NCBI GenBank assembly: GCA_025345505.1
Contig: JANVCC010010406.1
Coordinates: 17,072,572 to 17,136,571, forward strand
Length of the DNA stretch: 64,000 nucleotides
Reading direction: 5' to 3'
Origin: Todiramphus chloris collaris
Taxonomy: Eukaryota; Chordata; Aves; Coraciiformes; Alcedinidae
In this document: positions 1-13,700 of the stretch, piece by piece
Layout of the letters: each line of letters starts with the position of its first letter
Position numbering within the stretch: the first letter of the stretch is position 1
Position numbers and translations under genes: made by a program
The notes under the pieces: generated by a model
Database searches by the model: none
What the model was told of the DNA's origin: nothing
What the model saw: only the letters and a program-made list of their open reading frames with translations

Positions 1-511
1 AAGTCATATTTGGCATAAAGCTGAGGGATCTGAAGGGTCTCTGGACTCCTCCCCTCTTGGACCACTTTGCCAGCTCTCCTTGTCTTCACTCAGGTCCTCT
101 TTCAGTTCCTTCCTCGGAGCACCCAAGCAGGACTCTGTCCATTCTGCCTTTAACCACAATCAGTATGTTCCTGAACCCGGTACAAGAATCCAGCTCCTGA
201 ACACAGCTCCCGTCTGCTGCAGGGCCCAGTCTGGAAGTTCCCCAGTGCCCGCTCCACAGCATCAGTGGTGATGTAATTACCATCAGGGTGGTTGGGTTTG
301 ATACTGGTTTTGTATATATTTGTATATATTTGTATATATTCCATTTTTATTATTCTTAATTTAATTTTCATTAAAGTTGTTCTAGTTTCCTTTTCTAATT
401 GCTAAGCCTCTCTCCCTTCTTCCCTTTCTCTTCCCCTTTGGGGAGGGAGGAGGGTTAACAGAGAGTGTCTGTTATAGATCTACGGAGCCATCCTGACCCT
501 AAACTTTGACA
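1..511 (+). mobile_element. ERV long terminal repeat (LTR-A), cut by window edge
   Basis: This is the U3-R-U5 part of an endogenous retrovirus LTR. It aligns by eye along most of its length with the LTR at 46560-47190: shared blocks include the tract around 'GACTCTGTCCAT', the 'CAGTGGTGATGTAATTACCATCAGG' region, a late ATTAAAG (370-376) usable as a polyadenylation signal, and the terminal 'CCCTAAACTTTGACA'. The TATA position reads CATAAA (14-19). The LTR ends at 511 and is followed directly by CR1 sequence, not by a primer-binding site. It is therefore a solo LTR or the 3' LTR of a provirus lying to the left. The left end and any left target duplication are outside the window. Confidence 0.8.
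311..340 (+). repeat. Three perfect copies of a 10-bp unit in LTR-A
   Basis: TGTATATATT is repeated three times without a mismatch just upstream of the polyadenylation-like ATTAAA. The related LTR near 47.0 kb has only one similar unit at this place, so the expansion is probably specific to this copy. Confidence 0.9.
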
Positions 512-2125
512 CTTGTTAAAGTCAAGATAAACATCAACTGCTTTCTCTTCATCTCCTGTTCTAGTTACCTCATTGCAGAAGGCTGTCAAGTTTGTCAGAA
601 TTTATATTGCTTTATGAATCCATGCTGACCATTCCCAACCACTCTCCTGTTCTCTATATGTTTGGAAATTATTTTCAGAACTATTTGCTTATTTGATAGA
701 TGATCTTCCTAGGCCTCCAGGGGAGACTGACTGGTTTCTAGTTCGCCAGAGCCTTTTCCTGACTTTCTTGGAGACAGGTGTGACATTTGCTTTCTTCCAA
801 TCTTCAAGAAAATTGCTTCACTACTGTTACCTTTCAAAGATAACCAGGAGTGGCTTTGCAGTGCCATCATCCAGCTCCCTCAGCTTTCATGGGTGCATCC
901 CATCAATTCCCAAGGACTTGTGTCTGCCCAGTTTATACAGATGTTCCCTAACCTGATATTCCTCCACCAAACTAAGTCTTCCTTACTCCATGCTTGCCCT
1001 TGTTTCTCAGGGACTCGGTGACCAGATCTGAAAGCAGGTCTTATTAATGAAGAGAGAGGTGAAGAGGGAATAGAGTCTCTTGGCCTTTTCTATGTCCTAT
1101 ATCATCAGGGCCCTTCTTCCCTTAAGCAGCAGGCCCTCATTTCTCTCATCTTCCTCTCATTTCACATCCCTCGCCAAATTCAACACTACATGGCTTTTTG
1201 TCTTATCTTTGCATGCTTGGAAAAGTACTTCTATATTTCCCTTGGGTCTCTGATCTCTGTTTCCACTTCTCCTATGCTTCTTTTTCTCTGACTAGGTTTA
1301 ATCAGGATCTCCATATTCATCCAATGCAAGCCTCTCTCACCTTTGCTTGACTTCCTGTTCATCAGGATGGACCATGCCTGAGCTTGGAGCATAACCTGAC
1401 TATGAACAAGCTTTTCTGGACACTTTCTCTCTTCAAGACTATATCCCATGGGATTTCTCCAAGGCATTCTCTGAAGAGGTCAATTTTTTCTCTTCTGAAG
1501 TACAAGGTTGTGACTCTGCTTTTAGGTTACTTCCTTCCTCAGCATCCACCATTTCCGTGTTATCACAGCCAAGGTTACCCCCAGACTTTACATCCTCAGC
1601 TCATCTTTGTATGTAAATATAAGGTCCAGTGGAGCACCTCCACTCATTGGCTCCTCAATCACCTATGATAAGAGATTGCCATCAAAGCACTCTGAAAACT
1701 TCCTGCATTTCTTGTGTAGTCCTGTGTTGTCCCCCCAACAGATACCAGGGCATTTCAGTGCTTCACATGAGGACAAGCGATTGTGAAAGTGAGGCTTCTT
1801 CCAGCTTCTGAAGAAAACTTCACCTTTTTTTCTTCTAATTAAGCAGTCTGCAGAGAACACATAGAACATTTCCCCTGCTTGTTTGACCTCAGCTGCTTCC
1901 TTGACTATCCCTAAGCAAAGCTCCATGCATTCCTGTCACCTTCTCTTATGAATCCTTCCCCCCTCACCATCCTAGCCTGTTCTTCCTAAAAAGCCTGTAG
2001 CCATCCATGGCAGCATTCAGTTGTGTGAGATATTCCACCATGTCTCCATGATCCCAATGTGATACCAGCCCCACAATTTAAAGTAGACTGCTAATTCCTC
2101 CTATTTTATGCTGCATGCACTAGTG
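512..2125 (-). pseudogene. CR1 ORF2 remnant: endonuclease and RT start
   Basis: ORF2 of CR1 encodes an APE-type endonuclease and a reverse transcriptase used for target-primed reverse transcription. On the minus strand the endonuclease start is recognisable near 2120 to 1990 (fragments such as 'METWWNISHN'). The block 'CPGICWGDNTGLHKKCRKF' (about 1760-1700) corresponds to the CR1 segment after the GDFNHPDICW motif. 'DLFRECLGEIPWD' follows near 1480-1440, then RT fragments 'EDWKKANVTPV' (about 815-780) and 'GQHGFIK' (about 635-610). Reading requires repeated frame changes. The last readable residues, 'VDVYLDFNK', abut the LTR at 511/512. Confidence 0.8.
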
Positions 2126-3310
2126 ATATACAGGTCCTTCAGACAGACACTCAATTTTTCTGATTTCTCTGAAAATGGATGTTAAATTGCCACATACTTC
2201 TGCTTGCACTTCCTTATTTGTGTGTATATACTTGAGATGGCCACATATCAGCCCTGTTTTGTTGATTATAATGCTGCTTTTGTTCACATCACCCTGCATC
2301 TTTTTCTTGTAAACTCTGACCACAACTGCCTCAATTAATCACAGGTCACCACATCCCTTCTCCATCATTCCTAATCTAATCCTTTTCTTAACAGGTTGAC
2401 TATCCTCTTGGCAAAGATGCTTTTGACCCATGTGGTCAGTGGTCTCCATCACCTCTTAGCAGTTCCTGAACTTTCAGAAGGTCGCATAGTTGTAAAGGCT
2501 GAGTCCTCATTGTTAACACCAGCTGCATAACAATTTGTTGGTCTGTGGGATTCATTGAATCCTCCAGGACTTCCCCTTGAGCAGCAGGACTAAGGAGGCA
2601 CCACTTGGCTACCAGGTATCAGCCAACACCCTCTGAGACATGTAGTCAGGCTCCTAGTCTCCACTGGATATGTCCAAGGTGTCCATATGGAAGAGCATCT
2701 GAGAGTAATAGTCTGAGGGCCAGACTACAGCAATCCTCAGTAACCGCCAATCCACAGCATTCAGGACCCAACACCCTGGCAAACAGAAAACCTTGCCAGA
2801 TGACATGCTGGACTGGAAGAGGTGCCCGTGTCCCTGCAATGGAAAGATTAACACCACTGCTCCTTGTCTCATTCTGCCTGCATTGCTGTAGGATACACAC
2901 ATAGCCAACTTGGAAGCTTCAATGGACAGAGCTCCCTGTCTTTGTCTGCTGTGAAGTCTCAGAACCTGCTCCATAGAGCAGGAGTTGTCCTCCTGGTGCC
3001 AGAGCTCACAAGCTCCCAGGCTTCACAAGACTTAGCATCACCATGCCCAGCCGGACAAAGTTAATGCTTTGCTTTAGTGTGGTGGGGGTTCAGGTTCCTG
3101 TAGATGCAGTCAGGGGATGATCTGATCCAACTCCTTTTCAGCATCCCTAATGTTACACATACTGCTTACCTCCCACAGCTCCATTACCTTCTGGCATAGA
3201 CCTTTCACCAGTGTAAACCTCCGGCAAGTGCCAAGACCATGGCCCCTGCACCATGAAAAAGTCACATACACTGATGCAATTCCTTTCCACAGAGCTAGCT
3301 TCTCCATCAG
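2126..3310 (-). pseudogene. Probable CR1 ORF1 and linker remnant
   Basis: This is more G+C-rich than its surroundings and directly upstream, on the minus strand, of the CR1 endonuclease start. CR1 ORF1 lies there in complete elements. A 65-codon minus frame at 3110-3307 contains a charged tract ending 'NIRDAEKELDQI', which looks like the coiled-coil part of a CR1 ORF1 protein. Open minus frames of 84 and 106 codons overlap at 2646-2974. I assign this mainly by position and texture, not by a diagnostic motif. Part of it could be another repeat. Confidence 0.5.
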
Positions 3311-6300
3311 GAGCTTGGGTCTCTGATGTTACAAAGACAGGATAATATTTCCTTAGTTTATTACAATACTCATCTTTCAGTAAGACCTTTGGCTGTAGAC
3401 ATCCACATGAGATATTACTTCAACCCAAGATTAAAGCTAACAAATAACTGTGACACAACTAGAAATAATTACATTGATATGATGAAAAATATGCTGTATA
3501 TGCTAAAGCATACACCTTGAGACATATGTATCTGTATTTTATATGGGGTCATGGCATTGAAAATAAGATCTCAAAAGGAGCCTTTCCCCAGCAAAATCTG
3601 TGGAAAATACTAACTCTTGAAATATTGTGGTGCTTTTCCATGATTTTTTTTTTTTTGCACATGCTTGGGAAAGGAGAAATGATCTAACTGCATAAATTGA
3701 CCTCACATGGAGGAAGAGAACATTTAAAAAAAAAAAAATCCTTCATGTGTATCTGCTATCTTCCAGCTCAATACAGGGGTGAAATATAGCTTTCAAGGGT
3801 ATCCTTTCTGGCACATTAGGGCTCTGTCCTTCTGAGTTTCAGTCTTCCTTGCCACAAAACCCTATTTCTGGATCTGAAGAAAAACAGAAGAATAAACCAC
3901 AAACAAAGAATGAAGACCAGCCGAATCTGGGGTTGGTTTTCTGGAATTTTGTTGTTATTGTTTGTTTTCTTGGTTTGGGGTCCATTCTTTAAGTGCATGC
4001 AGAGTGAAGGAACCTGACAATATGAAATTAAAAAAATACTATTGTTTTTTTAAAGGTCTTGAATCAAACTGGTAAGTTTGGATACATCCAGTCATAAGAT
4101 TTATAATGTGTAACTGGAGAGAAATCAAGAATTCAGCAAAATCATGTTTTAGCTTGAGCCCACAGTGGATAATTAGACTGATGTGCATTTCACTTTATTC
4201 AAGTTACATGTGAGTAAATATCTAATCCCATCTTTCTAGCCTTGTTACTCAATACTATAGAATAAAATGAAATGAAGAAGCTGGTAATTACATTTTCCTA
4301 TGTATACCTAGAAGCCATGGACTCATAGAGATTTCTTCATTTCTTTTTCTTAGCAATAAAATGAGACATAGAGCTTTAAATCCCAGCAGGGCTGCCGTGT
4401 AGTTTAAGGGAGGAAATGTATTCTGAGAGCAGTGTGCTAATAAGATGCCACTTTACAGACTCTCTTTGCAGTCTTCTTTACATAAGGGGATATATCAGAA
4501 GCTTTGTGAATAATGAGAGATGAATAAGCTAAAGAACAAAAACACAACAGATAAACCTGTGAAATAGATTAGGAGGCTACTCTCCGGCAGTATTTGCCTC
4601 TGCCTTAGTAGACAACATTAATGGTGCTTTAAGGACAAAGATGCTGTCTGTTTTTTGTTGTCTGAGAGGTTTGTTTTTTTCAAAAAAAAAACCCTAAAAA
4701 AACCCAAGGTGAAGCTGTTAACAAAAACAGGGCTCTTAATACATTTATATTGACTCTCTCCTATTTGGTTTAATTCTTTTGTGTTTGAAGCTCAGCCTTT
4801 AACTGCTGACTCCACATTGCCTCTTTAAACCTATGCAATGCTGCTGCTAAACTCCCTTGTTGCTATTGTACAGAGTGGAACTGCACAGTATGGATGTGAA
4901 AAATGTGATTCAGTGATTCTGCAGAAGGTGATGTCACCTGCAATGTATGTTGTTTCTAATAACTTGCTGAAGTAAATGGATAGAGTCTAAGGAACATAAT
5001 GGAGGACATTGCTTTGCTTCTTGCCTTATTGAAATCTAGCGTCTTAAGTTTTAGGATTAATTTTCTCCCTGCCTTTGACATCAACTATGTAAAATGGACA
5101 GACATGGATAATCTAAGTCAAAAAGACTGGGCAAGTCTGTGACTACCAGCTTTGTAAATGAATCTGCAGCTTTCTAAACAATGATGGTAAAACAAAGAAA
5201 GCAGATGTGGATGACTTAAATTAACTGAAGTGATAATTTATAGAAAGAACATTATTTGATTACCTCTGCTACAGATGATTTTTCTGATTGTAATGATCAC
5301 ATCAAGAAGATGAATTTTTACAGGCTCACTGACGGCAGTTGGATGGAGCCCCTAAAATTCCTCCAATTACAGTTGTAATAAGAATAAAATATACAGATGG
5401 GCAGGAGATAAATCGTCATCTAGAGATCTAGTAGGGGATTAAATCCTGAGGATTATTCCTTCCCTATGAATTATTCCCAATTATTTTTGCCAGCCAACAT
5501 CACCAAAAATAGTGTTTCCCCTACCCACACTCGGAACTGGTCCAAAATTAATTGTTAGTGATTTAGGATTTTAGTTTTGTGTTTGAGCCAAAATATCACA
5601 TCCTAATGTTTTACAATACTATGCCAAGAAGTTACCTGGTGTGTAATGAAACTGCAGAACTGATAAAGTCTTTACTAAGCTAAAAGACGTGACAGTAGTT
5701 TACACCAAAGTATTGGATAGATAAAAACATTCAGGTTTTGTGGGGGGTTATGGAGCATAAACTCAACTTCAAGTTTTATTGAAAAATTATTTTAATAATT
5801 ATTTATTGTTTTCTGGTTTATGGAGGTTAGATACCACATTCATGCAAAATGATGGCAATCTAAATATTACAAAATAATACTAAATTACTTTCAGTGATTA
5901 TATGGGGGTGGAAAGAAAACAAACCAAACAAAGGATTAATTATTCAAAGCTATTTCAAAAGTACTAGGTAAAAAATCAGTGTTAATTTAACATACAATAC
6001 CTTCACCAGAATAGGAGCATTTTCAAAACATTTTCCATATAATACACCACTTTTTGTGTATAGGGCAAATTCTTTGTGGATTTTCATAGAGACCGAGGCA
6101 TTATTTTGCAATAGATTAAACTGCTTGTGGGAATGCCATGTGGAAAATCCAAAGATGTATGCCATGGAATGAATATTCGTGTCAAAAATCTCCAAATAAA
6201 ATCATGGCATAGTTCCTCAATGAACATTTTGTGCTTCTGAGTGGTTCTTCCAGATTGGCAGATATACCAAGATGAATGTTATACTAATTTTGTACACCCT

Positions 6301-6764
6301 CCAGTGTTATCAGAAAAAGTACTAACCTCATGAGAGGTATTTCATAAAACAGTATGCTGCAGGTTTTTAATTCTATGTTAATAGAAAAATACAGGTTGCT
6401 ACAAAGTTCTTACATTCTTTTTATCCCCCATATACTCATCTTAACAGCTCTAGCATGTTAGGTCTCCCAAGTACCTTTTCCTTCTCATACTTTGTACACT
6501 TTACCCTTGGGTATTAACTCATTGCCATAACTCACCGTGTATGCCATTTGGAAATTAATGCAAATAACTAACAGAGAGAGAGAGAATACAGAAAAGAAGT
6601 GCAGTGGCACAAAACATCTGCAGAGAGGCATTTTCCAGTACATTTGCAATTAAGAAGCTAGATAATTAAGTTCTCTAGATAATTGTGATGACTGTCCAAT
6701 ATGACAAAGAAAAGAAATCTGTTCACAGGAGTGAATAGAAAACTGATAGAAGGGCCAGGTCCAG
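3311..6764. other. Unique A+T-rich DNA, no gene seen
   Basis: There is no credible exon or transposon. Short homopolymer runs occur at about 3648-3657 (T) and 3726-3737 (A), and a GA run near 6572-6586. The parts 4380-4640, 4780-4970 and 5240-5420 are less repetitive and have the look of conserved non-coding DNA. 4926-4939 is AGGTGA-TG-TCACCT, two inverted nuclear-receptor-like half sites with a 2-bp spacer. Confidence 0.6.
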
Positions 6765-7795
6765 ATTGCTCTGATCAGTGAAACAGAGTCTAGTTGGAGG
6801 CCATTAACTGGTGGTGTATCTCAGAAGTCAATACTAAGTCTAATATTATTTAACATCTTCATTAATTATTTGCATGATGGGGCAGACTGCAATCTCAGCA
6901 GGTTTGAAGATGATTACAAAACTTGGAGGAGTGTCTGACGTGACAGAGCACGTGCTACTTTTCAGAAGTATCTTGACAGGCCAGAAAAATGGGCTGTCAG
7001 GAACTACATGAAGTTCAGCAAGGAGGAGTTCAAAGACCTGCACCTGGGAAGAAATAACTCTAAGTACCAATCCATGCTGTGGGTTGACCAGCTGGAAAGC
7101 AGCTTTGCAGAAAAGGGCCTAGGGGTCCTGGTAGACTCCATGTTGAACTTGATCCAGCTATGTGCCCTTATGGCAATGAAAACCAATAGCATTTTTATCT
7201 GCATCAGACAAACTATGGACAGCAAGTCAAGGGAAACGGCCCTTCCCCTTTAGTGACTACTGATGAGAGTGCTGGAATGCTGGAGTACTATCCTGTTCTG
7301 CACTCACCAATGAAAAAGAGATGCAGAGATACAGGAAAGAGGCCAGCAAAAGACCACTAAGATGATTAAGGGATTTTAGCACCTCATATATAATAAAAGA
7401 CTGAGGGACTGTTTATCCTGGAGAAGAGAGGGCTCAGAGGGAATCTGTTCAATGTGTACAAATATATAAAGAGAGAATGTAAGGAAGACAGAGGCAGGCT
7501 GTTTTCAGTGGTGCCTAGCGACAGGACAAGAGGCAATGGACACAGACTGAAACAGAGAAGGGTCCATATGAACATAAAGAAATACAGTTTTAAGGTGAGG
7601 GTGGCAGAGACCTGTCACAGGTTGACAAGAGAAGATGTGGAGTCTCCAACTTTGCAAATATTCAAAGTCATCTGGACACAGCCTCAGGCAACCAGCTCTA
7701 GGTAGCCTTGTTTGAGCAAGAGAGTTAGACAACAAGGCCTTCAGAGGTCCCTTCCAACCCCCACCAGCCTCTGATTCTGTGATTCTGATGTTTGT
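6765..7795 (+). mobile_element. CR1 LINE, 5'-truncated, RT C-terminus plus 3' UTR
   Basis: This copy begins inside the ORF2 RT ('GVSQKSILSLILFNIFI'-like reading around 6812-6866). It continues through the C-terminal region with the recognisable steps 'KFSKEEFKDLHLGRNNSKYQ' (about 7010-7068), 'KGLGVLVDSML' and 'CALMAMK'. It then runs through the CR1 3' UTR to the end signature 'GGTCCCTTCCAACCC...GATTCTGTGATTCTGATG' at about 7748-7790. Frameshifts and stops break the frame. 5' truncation and a short octamer-like tail without poly(A) are normal for CR1. Confidence 0.9.
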
Positions 7796-10700
7796 GGTTT
7801 TATTTCAAAGCTGATGTTTTAATAAAAAGACAAAGTATCAGTCATGTAGAATCTCTTACCCTTTCCAATATGCTCCAGTAGAATGTCTTTATTAACACTT
7901 AAGGTTTTAGAGTTATTTTTCAATTAGTTGCCACTAAAGCTATACAGATCCTCTCATGCTTGTGCTCAGGTCACTGAGCAGTAGTTAAAATGCCCAGCCA
8001 GTGGAAAAATGCCTTAAATTTTGAAACTAAAGTGTTAATAATTTTCCTGCTGAATAAGGAAAACCTCTGCAAACTCTCAATGTATTTTCTCATCTGTTTT
8101 AACATTCTGAAACTGGTCTACTATTCTCTACCTTATTTTTTTCTGTCTCTTTTGCAAGACAATTCTAACATATTTATGGTGAAGAAAAGGGAAAATCTTG
8201 AAGACAATTTGAGATCTGTAGAAGATGCAAATAATTTAAATTAATTATGTTCCAAAGTGGCAGTTTTTCAATTCCCATTTTAAACATTGACTTGAAGGAT
8301 TTTAGTTTTCTGTTACCATTGTATACTTTTTCTTGAGAATAAGACACCACACTTTTTAGTCCTTCTGTATGGATTTCTAACTTCAGCCCTTTAGTATTTT
8401 ATACTTTCATTGGAAAACATTAAAATTCCATGCTCTAATGCCAGACAGTTTGCAAACATAAACAAGTACAGGGACCAAACACTCTTAGGCAGACTATCGA
8501 TCAAAAGGTCAAAGTGAAAGAGCATTTCAGTATTATAGCTTGAATACTTGAGTTATTTAAGTTATGGTATCTTAGTCTCATGTGAAAGAGTATAAATAAA
8601 AAGAGATGTCAGAGCATTAATTTGTTCTTACGGCCTAGATGGTGGTGATACGAAGAATTAGAGCATGGTCTAATATAAGAGGTTTTTTTATTTTTTTTCT
8701 GTAGCTTTTGAGTTTTGGGTTGCCAGCAATTTAAGCATAACATTGAGTGATATCAACAGCTGTTCTTGTCACTACTATCCTTGTTCTCACTCTCCTCTTC
8801 TCTGCTTTTGTTTTGTTTTGTTTTTCAGTTACAATAATTTGTCATGTCTTGTCTAAAATTACACTCTAAGATTCTTGGAGAAAGGATGCCATCTTCTTCT
8901 GTTTTTAAATTTCATCACATCATGGTGCCCTGATACAGGGCTGCTGGATACTGTCAGAGAACAAAAGCCACTGAAATTACAGCACAAAGGTATTTATCGT
9001 AACTAGATCAGGCCAAAAGTGACCAATCTTAGTGCAGTCTCATGCACAGTAACTTGCTTTCCTCTCAAAAAGGAAGTAAACTTGAAATAATGCCATAAAT
9101 TTGAAAAGCTGCAGAAGATAAAGTCTTATAGTTAGTATGATAGCAGGTCTGGGCTTTGTTCTGTGGACTTAAAATGCCTAGTGCTACACTTCAGTTGCTG
9201 AGAAGACTAGTCCCAAAAAATCAAATCAGCCAAATGGGAATTATTGCAACATTAAACATATATTTATATATGAAATGCGATCGAAACTTAAATCCTCCAC
9301 ATTCAAGCAATTAATTTGGCCTTTCTTTTCAGCTGCTTCTACTTGATTTTCTGTTTTCATAAAGGTAACTGGTACATGATTTCTTTTTAAGTCCTCTACA
9401 CTCAGGGGATGTGGTTTCTGAACACTTTATCCCTGGTCAGCCTAACTCATTTCATGTAAAAAAAAATCTCTTTTAGACATGTTTACTGCTATAGTCATAG
9501 GTACAGATTTCAAAAACCACAGTCCTTCCTACTCCTAGTAGTTTTGTTCTCTTGCAACTGTATATTACACTTTTAGTACTTTCATTATATATCTACTTTA
9601 AAATGATGGGATGGTGGCCAACTGTCTCTCAGATCATTAACCTGAGTGACAGGTTTTGTGCTTACTGACTTTCCTATCATGACATCATTCTCTCTTCTTC
9701 AAGTGGCTGTGTCTGTGTCACATAAATAGTAGGATTCTTGTTGATTATGCAGTTTTCACTGAGGTAGTGCAGCTGCCCACACTGTTATAAGGTTAGCAAG
9801 GTACATGGAAACCTAACTGTCAGATGACATGGGTGAAACATATATTTGTTGAAAAAACCCTAATGTAATATTAACAAACTTCTAAGAGTCAAGAAAGAAG
9901 ATTTATAGAGAGACAGCTGAAATCTTCAATTTATTTTATGCTTATCTCTACAATCTTTCATTCTCTTCCTAAGAAAGAAAGGGTATGTAAAATGGCAGTC
10001 TCCCCAGAATACATGTAGAGGGAATGACATCTCTAATTATGTGGCCAAGAGTACTCTACTTAGAAAAAAAACCCCATTTTTAATTGAAATTATATTTTAA
10101 TCTCAAACAACAAGGACAAAAAGCTTCTGTTAATGCATGCCAGAACATTGTAGCAACACATGGAATCTGTCAGTGCATCTCAGGGCATCCTTACATGTAT
10201 TTAATTTGTACAGAAGCTAGTTACTACAAAAGATAGTAAGGTAATGATCCTGACCACATTATGAAGAAATTTATAGGCTTGAGTACTGTTCTTAATAAAC
10301 AAATCACTCAAATCATTATTCCTGAGCATTTTACCCCTGAAACATGAGCTTTTTAACTGCTCTGATTTTCTTGTCCCTCTAAATTATTCTGAATTCCAGT
10401 AGGTACTGTTCTAGATATCATTTCTCCTGTGCTTTTTATGGCATTCTGTGAGTATAATGCTGACTATTTAATGCAGCAAAAAGCTTGCAGACTCCTAGAG
10501 GAACTTCAGTGGAAAAATCTTAAAGAGACAAGACTTTAATTAGGAATTAGGTGAGGATTTTACCTAACTAGAGGATTTTGGTTTTTTCATTTGTTTTATT
10601 GTTGCTCTTTTGTTGGTTTTTTTTATGTTTTAGTCTCAACTTTTCATTGAGTTTTGCTTCTATACCTTGCTAACTTCTCAGAGTTATTTTCTTATCATAA

Positions 10701-13700
10701 AATTGATTAAGTGCATATTTTAGGAATTTATATTTACTTTTACTTCTCCAAGAATTCTATTCAGCTTGTACCTACTCGGAAAAGTATATTCTGACATTCA
10801 AAATATATGCAAAGCCTTTCACTAGTAAAAATTAGCACTTTGTACATATATTAGAACACAAAATATATCTAATGCTTCAAATCAGTTTCAGAAGTTAATT
10901 TGAACCCATTACTTTCTCAGTAGCAGTTATGTTGCAGATAAACTATATGCTACTGGTACTCATAACACTAGAAAAGCAATTTAATTTATGAAGAAAGATT
11001 TGCAGGGGAGATGTTGGATTTATTTGGATATGGAGCATTTTTTTTGGTTTAGATGTGGGCTTCTTGTTTGCTTTAGTTTTGTTACTAAGTACCTATGACT
11101 GGACAAAACAAAAATCTCTTCTGATAGATTAAATTAGAGTCTTCATTACTGTCTACATCTATTTGTTCTGCATGTTGAAAGTACATAGATATCTAATTAC
11201 CACCTCAGTATTAACTTCAAAGCTGTTGGTCAATTGAAGGTTCCTAAATTGATGTTTATTAACATAATATTCCCTGTATGCTAATATATCCAACATTAAA
11301 ATTCTGAGGATTACAAAAAAAATTATAGGAATTTCTAGATCTAGTGTACTTTGGTTATCTCCAACTTCAGCATTCGATATAAACTATTTCTCTGTCTGAC
11401 ATGCCTAAGAGTCTTATCTGGGTAGCATCTATAGCACAACTGATCTACTTGAAAGCATAGCTGAGAAAGCAAGACTTGAACACATAAACTTTTAGAAAGA
11501 GTTCTATCTGCAAGGCTATAAATCCCTCATTTTCCCACCAGTATACATTTTTACACAGCTGTGGTACAGGTATTCATCAACACTTGTAAGATGAAACTGT
11601 TAACTTTTCAATGAACGGTATATTCACAGAACGAGTAAGACCAACATTCTACTATTAAATGTTCTGTGGAAGAAATAGGAATAGAAACCAATGGCCCATT
11701 CTCTAATTGAATGAATAGCTATATTTTTTATTGGAGTGGGATCTGAAACAGGAATATCTATTTAAATGAGTGATTTATGCATGTGGCTGTCCACATCTTT
11801 AATTCTAACTTTCAAGGGTGTTTTAATGTCATTGCAAGTATAACACACAGGAGGGAGTTAACACGCCATTTCTAGAATAAATATAATCAGTTTTTTACAT
11901 CATGATTTTTCTTAAACTTATCCTAAATAAAATGTTCCTTATGTCCCAGTTCATGGTAATTCTCTACTAGCGGAAGCACAAGTAGCAAAAGAAGTAGTAA
12001 AAAAGAGAAGTAACAAAAGAGCAAAGAATTTCTTCAGAGCAATGTGGTTAGACTTTCTGCAATCATCAACACTGAAAAAAATATCACATCTAGCCATGTT
12101 GGGCTTCTTAAACCAAACAGACGTCATGGGTAAATCAGTGAACAGCCTTTGGCTTAAATTTCACTCATGGTCCCAGAATCACAGTTTGAAATAATTATAT
12201 AACACTAGCCATAATAGTTAAAACTTGTTTCCAGTAGAGATCAAAACCTTATAGCTAAGGACAAGAATAACCAAGAGGAAAGGTGTAAAACAGTGCCTGA
12301 AACACTTTTCATTCTACCTGTGGTGTATGCTCTGTTGTATACAGCATAAGCAGTACTGGAGCACAGTTCATTTTGGTATTCTCTGTTGCTCTGGAATGAG
12401 ATCCTAGGACAGCCCTCCTTGAAAGAAAGACTTATTTCAGGTCAAAGCAATTGTAAGTTACCAGAACTGAGAGTTTTTGAGAGAATTTTTCTAGAGAAAA
12501 CTGTTCCTTCTTTAAGGCCGAGTTTTTCCCCTGCATAAAATTCTCCAAGGAAGCTTTGGGTCTCTAACATCTCTCAGATGTCTTTGTCCTCCTTTGCCAT
12601 TAATAATAAAAGGTCTTCTGGAGCAACTAGGAGCACTGAATATTGTTTCATTTTGGAGGATCTCTTAGAGACCTGTTGCGCCTCCTTCTTCTAATCCTTC
12701 TAGCCCACAAATTCCCAAATCAGCCAACACAATCTTCTTTCCATCCCCCAGATTAGCTTCTACACTATACAGGACTATATAGAGAGATCTTGAAAATCCT
12801 TCACTGAACAACTAAAACTAATGCCCAAGGGTGGCTATCAGTGAACAAATATGAGCAACACCAGTGAAACCTGTGCCATGACCACCACTCCAGGAACTAC
12901 ATGTCTGATGGCATCCTTCCCTGACGTTTCAGCATTCTCTGAGAGCCAATTATTTGTGCCCAGTTGTCTGAAACATGGTATTTGGTCTTCATATGCATGT
13001 CATATGTGAATCCATGCTAAAGGATTAACTTCTTAAAGATGAGGCACTACACAATGCTAAACATTTCCATGGCTTACTTTCCTGTTTTAAAATAGAATCT
13101 CTCTCAGGAGATTTAGTTCATAACTCTAAAAAGAGCCTAGGGGGGAGGAGTTTAAAAAAGAAGAAAGAAAAAAAAAGAGAAATGTTATCCTCAATTAAGA
13201 CACAGTCTAAATAGAATCCTTACTATGACTATTCTGCTTTTTGTGCCTAAATGGTTTACAAAACCCAAGTGAATTGAAACCTTGTAATTAAATACATCTA
13301 GACTAGCCAAAGGCAAGGAAAAGACATAGAGTTAAACAATCCCTTATGTCTTGACTATTTTATAAGCATAAATGTTGGGTATTAACTGTGTATATATGTG
13401 TTAGAAACTATATGGGGAACTAATATTTAATCAGTCTATGCATTAAATATTAAAACTGAATCTGATATCACATTATATGCTCTAACTATTACTCAAAAAA
13501 ACCCAATAGAGAGTAACTTTTCCATCTAAAATGGGGTCCTAATTTAAAGTATATTTTGATACAGATATCTGATTAAATATAAGATTTGTACATTTTTTAT
13601 TAGACTCCATAAGGATAAGAATGTGGTAAGGTTGGAGCTCATGTCTATATTCCAGATAGACCCATTATAATTTGCTGAGGCTCTGTCATAAAAAAGGATG

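Larger units (their letters stand above)
512..3310 (-). mobile_element. CR1 LINE, long decayed copy (ORF1 to RT)
   Basis: Read on the minus strand from 3310 down, this stretch shows an ORF1-like part, the start of ORF2 with its endonuclease, a linker and the beginning of the reverse transcriptase. The RT is cut off at 512 by LTR-A. It has many stops and frameshifts in every frame, so it is an old dead copy. At about 2.8 kb it is by far the longest CR1 in the window and the only one retaining sequence upstream of ORF2. The 3' end of the element is either beyond the left edge or lost. Confidence 0.8.
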
